This document shows positions 20,722 through 26,021 of a stretch of 26,021 bases of DNA, in pieces (the first letter of the stretch is position 1; each line of letters begins with the position of its first letter). The stretch is taken from the NCBI GenBank assembly GCA_964396385.1, contig CAYNFH010000075.1:1-26021 (forward strand). The letters are read 5' to 3'. The notes beneath the pieces were generated by a model. That model was not told the origin of the DNA. It worked only from the letters and a program-made list of their open reading frames with translations, and did not search any database. The position numbers and the translations under genes were made by a program. The stretch comes from CAYNFH01 sp964396385 (GTDB lineage: Bacteria > Armatimonadota > Chthonomonadetes > Chthonomonadales > CAJBBX01).

Positions 20722-20994
20722 CTACGTCCCCACCAGCCGGGGCATTACGACCGCCTCGGCGCTGTAGCCCAGCAGGTCCTGCACGTCGGTTTGAAGCGCG
20801 TCGGCCAGGCGCAGCAGCTCCAGGGCGTTTGGCGCGCAGAGCCCCTCCTCAAAACGGTGCAGCATATACTGCGGGATGCCGGCCCTGTCCGCCAGGTCCG
20901 CCTGGCACATGTGGTTCAGCGCCCTGCGGCGCTCAAAGATGCGGCGGCCCATCCGCTTGAGCAGGTCGGCCTCCCGCGCGGTCATTCTGTCCAT
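20722..20994 (-). CDS. XRE-family helix-turn-helix regulator
   Basis: 90 residues with a Cro/CI-type HTH: MGRRIFERRRALNHMCQADL, then ADRAGIPQYMLHRFEEG and ALELLRLADALQTDVQDLLG. The single domain fills the protein, so it is probably a DNA-binding repressor without a sensor. GGGAG lies 8 bases before the ATG. It converges with the broken hydrolase gene. Two repeats lie upstream: a 12-bp stem inverted repeat at 21137-21176 and an AT-rich heptamer element. The target is unknown. Confidence 0.9.
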   Translation of the reverse strand: MDRMTAREADLLKRMGRRIFERRRALNHMCQADLADRAGIPQYMLHRFEEGLCAPNALELLRLADALQTDVQDLLGYSAEAVVMPRLVGT

Positions 20995-21136
20995 GGTCTT
21001 GCTCCCTTACCTTAGCTATCTATACGTCAAGTGCTGCAGGAGCGGTGCCCGTGCCATGGCGGAGGAGGTGAGAGGGGGGAAAGCCGGTATTTCTACGGTG
21101 ACCCGGAGGAGGGAAACTGCCGAAACTTCGTGGTGC

Positions 21137-21176
21137 GATGTAATCTGGTGGTGCTCCGACTCATCCAGGTTACATC
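21137..21176. repeat. 12-bp inverted repeat with 16-base loop
   Basis: GATGTAATCTGG (21137-21148) pairs with CCAGGTTACATC (21165-21176) with a single G-T wobble. It lies about 143 bases upstream of the XRE gene and before the helicase 3' end. Candidate operator or RNA hairpin; no poly-T follows. Confidence 0.6.
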
Positions 21177-21183
21177 GCCCTGG

Positions 21184-21256
21184 TATTTTCAATTTTCAAT
21201 TTCAATTGGACGGGGGCCGCTCCTAATTGAAAATCGAAAATTGAAAATTGAAAATC
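21184..21256. repeat. AT-rich inverted heptamer element (TTGAAAA / TTTTCAA)
   Basis: Right arm: TTGAAAA, TCGAAAA, TTGAAAA, TTGAAAA (21227-21254). Left arm: TTTTCAA-type units (21184-21207), separated by a GC-rich centre. The array abuts the helicase stop codon (TGA, 21257-21255 on the minus strand). Strikingly AT-rich within GC-rich DNA; it could form a long hairpin after the helicase message. Confidence 0.85.
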
Positions 21257-23159
21257 ATCCCGCGAACAGTCCTCCCATCGCCTCCGAGTGGGGTTCCTCG
21301 AGAATGGGCTCTACCTCCGCTTCATGGGCGAGGCGGAGGCCGGAGAGGAAGCGGGAAGGACCCACGGTGGCGCTGTTCCAGCTCTGGAGCGAGCTCACGG
21401 CAAGGTAGTCCTTCGCCCGTGTGGCCATCACGTACGCGATGCGCAGCTCCTCCGCGATGTCCTCCGCCTTACGGTGCGGCAGCAGCTCCTCGCTCCAGCC
21501 GGCGGCCCACACGTACCGCCATTCGCGGCCCTTGGCGGAGTGGCCGGTCGCCAGCGTCACGGCGTCGAGCTCCTGCTTCCGCTTGCGCTGCTCCGCCTTG
21601 CGTCTCTCGGTCTCCTCCCGCACCTTGCGAACCGCCGCCAGGTAGTCCGCGGTGCGCGGGTAGTGGGCCGCAGCCTCCTGCATCCGCTCCAGGTTCTGCT
21701 GCCGGTCGTTGTCGCGGTCGTTCATTTCCTCCACGCGGAGCCACTCGTCAAAGCCCATGGTGCGGCGGATGAGCCGGATCGCCTCGCCCGCGTGGGGGAC
21801 GGACGGCAGCCGGTCCCGCACGTGCTCCAGGTCCCGCCGCATCTGGCTGATGGCGCGGTGCGCCTTCAGGTCCGGCGCGTGGAAGCCGGGCAGCACCTCC
21901 CAGATGGTCTTGCCGCGGTACTCCGCGGAGATGCGCAGGTCCGTGGCGATGGTGCGCGGAAGCTTGCGGTTGGGCACGTTCAGGAGGGCCAGCAGCCAGT
22001 CATCCGTGTAGGAGCAGAAGAACTCCAGGTAGGCGAGGATGCCGGCGACCTCCTTGCGGGCGTAGAAGTCTCCCTCCTTAGTGGAGAGAAATGGGATGCC
22101 GAGGCCGGCGAAGTGGCGTTCGAACGGTTCCGCCTGCGCGTTGACCCGGAACAGCACGGCCATGTCGCCGAACCGAGCGCCGCGCTCCTTGAGCCTGAGG
22201 ATCTGCTCGCCGATGGCCAGCGCCTCCACGTCCGCGTCCGCGTGCAGGTCCCACCGCACCGGAGGGCCGGCGTCCCGGGTGGAGACCAGATCCAGTGGAG
22301 GGCGGTCTGCCTGCTGCCGGATGAGGCTGTCCGCGAAGCAGACGATGCTGCGGCTGGACCGGTAGTTCTCTCGCAGCTCATAGACCCGGGTGGCGCGGTG
22401 GTGGGCGAAGGCGTGGAAGGTCTCGGTGTCCGCGCCGCGGAAGGCGTAGAGGCTCTGGTCCGGGTCGCCCACCAGCATCACGTTGCGGTGGTCCTGTCCC
22501 AGCGCCAGCGCGATCTGGAACTGCGGCCGGTTCATGTCCTGGCACTCGTCCACCAGAACGTGGGTGTACCGCTCGGCCCACCGGCGGCGCGCCTCGTCAT
22601 CGTCAAACAGCGCGCGCACCTCCAGCAGGAAGTCGTCGAACTCCTGGAGGTCCCGCTCCGCCTTCGCCTTCTCGTAGAGCCGCCAGGCGCGGGCGAACTC
22701 ACGGTCCTCGTAGCTGGAGTCCGGCTTGTAGGAGGCGGCGGTCTCGCCCGTGTTCTTCAGATAGCTGGTCCGCGCCAGGAAGCCGCTGACGCCGCCCTCG
22801 AGCTCCCCGGCTTTGGCCGCCTCTGCCAGCCCGCGGCGCTGCGTCTCGTCGGTCAGCACCTGGAACTTGCGGCCCTCCGCCCGGAGCACCGCCAGGCAGA
22901 AGGCGTGCAGAGTGGTGACGTGGGCGTTCTTCGCCATCGGCTTCGGCAGGAAGCGCGCTATGCGGACCTTCATCTCCTCCGTGGCGTCGGTGGTGAAGGT
23001 AGTCACCAGCACCCGCGCGCCCCGCTCCGCCAGCCGCGCCGCCCGCAGCGTCACCACCCGCGTCTTGCCGCTGCCGGGGTCGGCGTGACAGGCGGCCGGA
23101 CCCTCCTCGTGCAGCGCCGCCGCCCGCTGCGCGGGGCTGAGACTATCCCAAGATGCCAA
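21255..23159 (-). CDS. UvrD/Rep-type superfamily 1A DNA helicase
   Basis: 634 residues. Motif I ADPGSGKT (27-34, Lys32), Ia TTFTTDATEEMK, motif II DECQD (204-208), motif III VGDPDQSLYAFRGA, motif IV LRENYRSS, motif V GHSAKGREW and motif VI LRIAYVMATRAKDY are all present, so an ATP-dependent 3'-5' helicase is expected. It is shorter than UvrD or PcrA (about 720) and deviates at motif V (GHSAKGREW against the usual IHSAKGLEF). DNA repair is the default role. The frame runs to 23207, but that part is translated from a repeat element; TTG 23159 with GGAG 9 bases upstream is preferred. Ends at the heptamer element. Confidence 0.9.
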   Translation of the reverse strand: MASWDSLSPAQRAAALHEEGPAACHADPGSGKTRVVTLRAARLAERGARVLVTTFTTDATEEMKVRIARFLPKPMAKNAHVTTLHAFCLAVLRAEGRKFQVLTDETQRRGLAEAAKAGELEGGVSGFLARTSYLKNTGETAASYKPDSSYEDREFARAWRLYEKAKAERDLQEFDDFLLEVRALFDDDEARRRWAERYTHVLVDECQDMNRPQFQIALALGQDHRNVMLVGDPDQSLYAFRGADTETFHAFAHHRATRVYELRENYRSSRSIVCFADSLIRQQADRPPLDLVSTRDAGPPVRWDLHADADVEALAIGEQILRLKERGARFGDMAVLFRVNAQAEPFERHFAGLGIPFLSTKEGDFYARKEVAGILAYLEFFCSYTDDWLLALLNVPNRKLPRTIATDLRISAEYRGKTIWEVLPGFHAPDLKAHRAISQMRRDLEHVRDRLPSVPHAGEAIRLIRRTMGFDEWLRVEEMNDRDNDRQQNLERMQEAAAHYPRTADYLAAVRKVREETERRKAEQRKRKQELDAVTLATGHSAKGREWRYVWAAGWSEELLPHRKAEDIAEELRIAYVMATRAKDYLAVSSLQSWNSATVGPSRFLSGLRLAHEAEVEPILEEPHSEAMGGLFAG

Positions 23160-23181
23160 GAGCAGAAACTCCAGACGGCTA

Positions 23182-23312
23182 TTCACCGCAGAGCACGCAG
23201 AGGGCACAGAGGAAAACTAGACGCGAGACAGGATCGACGGGACGCGACCTGCGCAGTAAAGGTGCCGACGCCGTCCATGCATCTCTGTGTCCTCTGTGCC
23301 CTCTGCGGTGAA
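23182..23312. repeat. MITE-like palindromic element of CAGAGG-type repeats
   Basis: Left arm TTCACCGCAGAGCACGCAGA, continuing GGGCACAGAGG (to 23212). Right arm CTCTGTGTCCTCTGTGCCCT, continuing CTGCGGTGAA (23283-23312). The arms are inverted copies, differing by one extra 9-base unit on the left, with about 70 bases of unique sequence between. The element fills the gap between the esterase stop (23320) and the helicase start. Repeats of this CTCTGTGxCCTCTG type are widespread in many bacterial genomes. Confidence 0.85.
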
Positions 23313-23319
23313 ATCGAAG

Positions 23320-24069
23320 TTACGCGATGCCGAGGTTGCGGGCGTGGAAGCGGATGGCTTCCTGCACGTGGACATCCCAGTAGGCCCACTCGTGGGAGCC
23401 GGGGAACTCCGCATATTCGTGCGGGATGCCCAGCCTCGTAAGATGCGCGTGGAAGGCCCGGTTATCCTCTATGAGGAAGTCTTCGGTGCCGCAGTCGATG
23501 CGGAGCGCCGGGCAGGCGGACCGGTCCACCTTCTCCGCCAGGGCGAACGGGTCGTTGGGGCCGCCGATGTAGTTGGGGCCGAGGATGCGCTCGAACTCCA
23601 CCTTGCGCCCGTCGTCCGCGTGCGACTTGTGCGCCCAGGCCACGGCGCCGGAGTGGCTCACCGCGGAGCAGAACAGGTCGGGGAACTTCAGCGCCAGCTT
23701 CACCGCCCCGTACCCGCCCATGGAGAGGCCGCCGATGCACCGCCCGGCCCGCTCTGCGCGCGTGGGGAAGACCCGGTCCACGAAGCCAATCAGGTCCTGG
23801 ACCAGCGCCGTCTCGTACGCCTCGCCCACGTAGGCATCCGTGTAGAAGCCGCGGCCGCCATCCGGCATCACCACGATGAGAGGCAACCTCTGGACGTATC
23901 GCTCGATGCTCGTGCGCCGCTGCCAGATGGTGTAGTCGTCGGAGAGGCCGTGCAGGAGGTAGAAGACGGGGTAGGGGCGGGGCAGCGCCTCGTCTTCCGG
24001 CAGGATCACATTGGCGGCGGTCTGCTTGCCCAGCGCCTTGCTGAAGTAGTGCATCTCAAGAAACGCCAT
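23320..24069 (-). CDS. Esterase, EstA/esterase-D-like alpha/beta-hydrolase
   Basis: 249 residues. PVFYLLHGLSDDYTIWQRRT carries the oxyanion HG motif; GGLSMGGYGAVKLAL is the nucleophile elbow (GxSxG); DCGTEDFLIEDN provides the acid and PGSHEWAYW the histidine. This is the tributyrin-esterase/S-formylglutathione-hydrolase-like group (PF00756). There is no signal peptide, so it is cytoplasmic. GGAG lies 6 bases before the ATG. Next on the same strand comes the MITE-like element and then the helicase gene. Confidence 0.92.
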   Translation of the reverse strand: MAFLEMHYFSKALGKQTAANVILPEDEALPRPYPVFYLLHGLSDDYTIWQRRTSIERYVQRLPLIVVMPDGGRGFYTDAYVGEAYETALVQDLIGFVDRVFPTRAERAGRCIGGLSMGGYGAVKLALKFPDLFCSAVSHSGAVAWAHKSHADDGRKVEFERILGPNYIGGPNDPFALAEKVDRSACPALRIDCGTEDFLIEDNRAFHAHLTRLGIPHEYAEFPGSHEWAYWDVHVQEAIRFHARNLGIA

Positions 24070-24085
24070 GAATCGCTCCGCGTGT

Positions 24086-24156
24086 CGACGGGTGACGGAA
24101 GACGGGAGACGGACGGAATCCGGAATCGGTCCTCCGTCATCCGTCCTCCGTCATTT
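24086..24156. repeat. Inverted heptamer element (GACGGNN / NNCCGTC)
   Basis: Left arm units GACGGGT, GACGGAA, GACGGGA, GACGGAC; right arm units CTCCGTC, ATCCGTC, CTCCGTC. The left arm is the reverse complement of the array at 1641-1676 (shared GGATTCCGTCCGTC). It lies just upstream of the esterase start. Confidence 0.8.
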
Positions 24157-24163
24157 TGACACA

Positions 24164-24213
24164 ACGGGCCGCAGGAGCGCCGGAAAGGGATTCCCGGCAC
24201 TTTTGCGGCCCGT
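24164..24213. repeat. Two-tier inverted repeat
   Basis: Outer stem ACGGGCCGCA (24164-24173) pairs exactly with TGCGGCCCGT (24204-24213); inside it GCCGG (24179-24183) pairs with CCGGC (24194-24198). It may be a terminator or a structured RNA; there is no clear T-run on either strand. Confidence 0.65.
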
Positions 24214-24409
24214 CTGTTTGCGGTAGGGAGGGAATAACCGCTTGCTTGCTGAAATGTCGGGTGTCGGTCAGGTAGAATCCTGGGAGCGGGGCTCTGGAAC
24301 CATCACCCTACAGGGATTCCCGCCTTCCGGCGTGCATCAACCAGCTAGTGAATGCCGTGGCCGCACGGAGTAGGTGCAGAAAGCCCGGCAGAAGCCATAA
24401 TCGAACCCG

Positions 24410-24428
24410 CACGTCCGAATCGGACGTG
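24410..24428. repeat. Perfect palindrome, 9-bp arms
   Basis: CACGTCCGA-A-TCGGACGTG. It lies in non-coding DNA about 270 bases upstream of the peptidase gene; candidate operator or hairpin. Confidence 0.65.
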
Positions 24429-24695
24429 AGAGCCGGTTTGAGAGACAGCGCCATTGATGTTGCTCCTGGCGCGATGTTATGTTCATCCGGCACACTGGCG
24501 GAACCCGCGGAGACACCGCGGCAGAGCCCGGTTCATCGCACACCAACACAGAGACGCCAGACCGTCTAGCTACGTTCCAAGACGAACGACGGGCGCCGAG
24601 ATCGGCAGCCTCGAGGTCCGACCTATCCGTTAGGTCCGGCCGGCGAGGAGCAAGCGCCAACCCGTCGCCAAGAGCTCGTTCTGGAGGTAGCACGA

Positions 24696-25856
24696 ATGAC
24701 GCCTGTCCCGTCTCTGCTTGCGCTTCTGGCCATGGTAACGCCCACCGTTGTGGTGGGGCACGCCGGCAAGCGCCACTCTCGCGGCCACAGCAGTCTTACA
24801 ATCGCCAGGAGTAGCCGCCACCGAGTCCGCAGCCTCTCCTCTCTGCCCAGTCGCGGTGGCGGCTTCCGGCGCGGTGGCTCCGCCCAGGATCCGCAGGACC
24901 CGTCTGCCGGCCCCTCCAAGCCTGGGGCTGCAAACAGCTCCCTCAAGCTAGGGGGCGGGCCTGTCTCGGTTGCCGCGGAGGATCTGCAGGAGGCGAAGAC
25001 GCTTGCCCAGCGGCTGCTGGATGGCGCGAAGTCCGGAGCGGTGGTCTTCACCCGGCCGGAGCGGGAGACCCGGCAGCTCCAGCAGATAGTGGACGCCACG
25101 GCTGGGGACAGCGGAGCCAGCATTTTGCTGTCGCTGCCGCTCCTGCGCGCGCTGAGCCACCTGGCGGACGTAAGCAGCCCGGAGAAGCCGTTCATTATCC
25201 ACGGCCTCTACCGGCCGCTCCGCTCCAGCCGCTCCCATGAGCCGCACGGGCTGGGCCAGGCGGTGGACATCGGCGGCTTCGGCGGCCACCGCATCCTCAC
25301 CGCGAATCCGGACGAGTGCGTGGAGGCCATCGTGGCGATCGTCCAGGCGCTGGAGCCGGGCGCCTACCGGCTGGGGCTCCCCAAGGCTCCGGAGGATGGA
25401 TCAGCAATCCGCAAAATCGGAAGGGGCGGCGTGACCAAGGCGGCTGGCGCGGGAGAATCTGCTGTCCCATCTGCCGGAGCGCCGTCCGACCCTTCTGACG
25501 GGTTGGACCAGACCGAGCCGGCTGACCCGGCGGAGCGCCAGGGGACGGGGGATTCATCCCTCATCCCTCATCCCTCATCCTCAGCCTGGCCTTTCTTTCC
25601 CGCGCCGCGCACGGAGCTCATCGCTCTGGAGCTGGGGGAATCCGAGCAGGCCGGAGCGAACAGCGCACCGCAGCCCCTCATCGTCGCCCGGCGCGTGCTG
25701 CGGTTCGCCAATTGCCACTACGCGCCCCTGGAGGATGTTACGAGCACACGGGTGCGGGATGCCATTCAGGCGGCCATCGGCCGCGGGGCCAACGTCCACA
25801 GTCTCTTTCCGGACGGGCTCAACCACCTGCATCTGGATGTCAAGCCGGAGCCGTAA
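24696..25856 (+). CDS. Secreted LAS/M15-like metallopeptidase (possible peptidoglycan hydrolase)
   Basis: 386 residues. A signal-peptide-like N-terminus (SLLALLAMVTPTVVVGHA) precedes a low-complexity basic and Pro/Ser/Gly-rich stretch to about residue 90. SHEPHGLGQAVDI (H184, D191) fits the HxxGxAxD zinc motif of LAS-fold/M15 peptidases, and the C-terminal NHLHLD (H377, H379) fits the second metal motif. Such enzymes cut peptidoglycan cross-links or D-Ala peptides. Between the two motifs is an insert of about 80 disordered residues partly encoded by a heptamer array. GGAGGT lies 8 bases before the ATG. A strong terminator follows. Family membership is by motif only. Confidence 0.72.
   Translation: MTPVPSLLALLAMVTPTVVVGHAGKRHSRGHSSLTIARSSRHRVRSLSSLPSRGGGFRRGGSAQDPQDPSAGPSKPGAANSSLKLGGGPVSVAAEDLQEAKTLAQRLLDGAKSGAVVFTRPERETRQLQQIVDATAGDSGASILLSLPLLRALSHLADVSSPEKPFIIHGLYRPLRSSRSHEPHGLGQAVDIGGFGGHRILTANPDECVEAIVAIVQALEPGAYRLGLPKAPEDGSAIRKIGRGGVTKAAGAGESAVPSAGAPSDPSDGLDQTEPADPAERQGTGDSSLIPHPSSSAWPFFPAPRTELIALELGESEQAGANSAPQPLIVARRVLRFANCHYAPLEDVTSTRVRDAIQAAIGRGANVHSLFPDGLNHLHLDVKPEP
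25554..25581 (+). repeat. Heptamer array TCATCCC inside the peptidase gene
   Basis: Three perfect TCATCCC copies and one TCATCCT, in frame, encoding SSLIPHPSSS within the disordered linker. Same 7-base period as the arrays at 1641, 7481, 21184 and 24086. Confidence 0.85.
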
Positions 25857-25885
25857 CTCCATTCCGCCCGGTTCCGGCTGACAGG

Positions 25886-25911
25886 CGCCCCGGCCCGCAA
25901 GGGCCGGGGCG
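25886..25911 (+). terminator. Rho-independent terminator of the peptidase gene
   Basis: CGCCCCGGCCC (25886-25896), loop GCAA, then GGGCCGGGGCG (25901-25911), followed by TTCTT. An 11-bp perfect stem 30 bases after the stop codon. Confidence 0.88.
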
Positions 25912-25928
25912 TTCTTATGGCTGGCCTA

Positions 25929-26021
25929 TCCGAGGGCTCTGCCCTCAGGCTCCTGCGGCCCTGTTCCGAGGGCTCTGCCCTCGTGCTCCCGCTAAGGGGG
26001 CTTCATTCGCCCCCTCAGCCT
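25929..26021. repeat. REP-like hairpin repeats
   Basis: TCCGAGGGCTCTGCCCTC occurs at 25929-25946 and 25965-25982 (36-base period), each a GAGGGC-TCT-GCCCTC hairpin followed by GGCTCCTGC or TGCTCCCGC. A third hairpin, AGGGGGC-TTCATTC-GCCCCCT, follows at 25995-26015. This resembles common GC-rich REP elements; it runs to the window edge. Confidence 0.75.

Larger units (their letters stand above)
24070..24695. other. Long intergenic region with repeats and strong inverted repeats, no gene
   Basis: About 625 bases. It holds the heptamer element (24086-24156), a two-tier inverted repeat (24164-24213) and a perfect palindrome (24410-24428). AGGGATTCCCG-like words recur at about 24187 and 24313. 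Several open frames cross it on both strands, but none has family resemblance, and none has a convincing ribosome site. Confidence 0.55.

Noticed and set aside
21184..21256. Replication-origin-like AT-rich iterons
   Set aside because: Heptamer units match no DnaA box, there is no rep or dnaA gene, and similar 7-base arrays of different sequence occur elsewhere.
18227..23159. Anti-phage defence island (nucleotidyltransferase, XRE regulator, UvrD-like helicase)
   Set aside because: The genes are separated by YCII, broken hydrolase and tRNA remnants, and the UvrD-like protein has no GajA-type or other known defence partner beside it.
23182..23312. CRISPR-like array
   Set aside because: The repeated words are 9-base CAGAGG-type units in inverted arms without regular spacers; this is a MITE-like element.
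21288..23441. 717-residue plus-strand frame opposite the helicase
   Set aside because: Antisense shadow; all helicase motifs are on the minus strand, and the frame also reads through the CAGAGG repeat element.
24300..24480. Group II intron end (GCACGTCCG-like word near GAGCCGG)
   Set aside because: Only short words resemble domain V; no full domain V hairpin with catalytic triad could be drawn, and no reverse transcriptase is present.

Overview
The window is GC-rich (roughly 65%) bacterial chromosomal DNA, most likely from an environmental draft assembly or MAG, since it contains a 10-N scaffold gap. The paired DUF1552 and DUF1587/1592/1588 cytochrome-type exported proteins, a GH12-like lipoprotein, an HD-GYP/GAF/GGDEF protein and many dispersed short repeats fit a soil or freshwater lineage such as Armatimonadota, Acidobacteriota or the Planctomycetes/Verrucomicrobia group. 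I cannot fix the phylum from the sequence alone.

Layout. Bases 1-359 (-) hold the 5' part of an Rrf2 regulator of the SUF-regulator type, with a near-consensus promoter. Bases 514-3615 (+) carry two small membrane-associated hypotheticals and a cyclic-di-GMP protein. Bases 3718-4985 (+) carry an SDR epimerase and a YHS-domain protein, closed by a perfect palindromic terminator. Bases 5060-8838 (-) are a two-gene operon of a Tat-exported DUF1552 protein and a large DUF1592-type cytochrome protein. The latter is split only by what looks like an artefactual scaffold gap. Bases 9250-17900 are accessory and housekeeping genes: truncated haemoglobin, VOC proteins, DUF5990, SDR, DinB, GNAT, a GH12-like lipoprotein, SerA and an esterase. 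They are mixed with decayed genes: a partial DinB duplicate, a receiver-less response regulator, a broken DUF433/DUF5615 toxin-antitoxin pair and a frameshifted VOC gene.

Bases 17980-20720 are the most unusual stretch. Three defective copies of an initiator-type tRNA lie on the same strand within 2 kb. Two are full length, with near-consensus promoters and changed anticodons (AAU and CAA instead of CAU). They surround a nucleotidyltransferase module that resembles a toxin-antitoxin pair, a YCII-family gene and a multiply broken hydrolase gene. Bases 20722-25856 hold an XRE regulator, a UvrD-like helicase, an EstA-like esterase and a secreted LAS/M15-like peptidase, followed by a strong terminator and a REP-like repeat at the window end.

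A second theme is short repeats with a 7-base period at five loci: two in frame inside genes, two forming inverted repeats between genes and one simple intergenic array. There is also a 131-bp MITE-like element made of CAGAGG-type repeats directly upstream of the helicase gene. I found no CRISPR array, rRNA, integrase or transposase.
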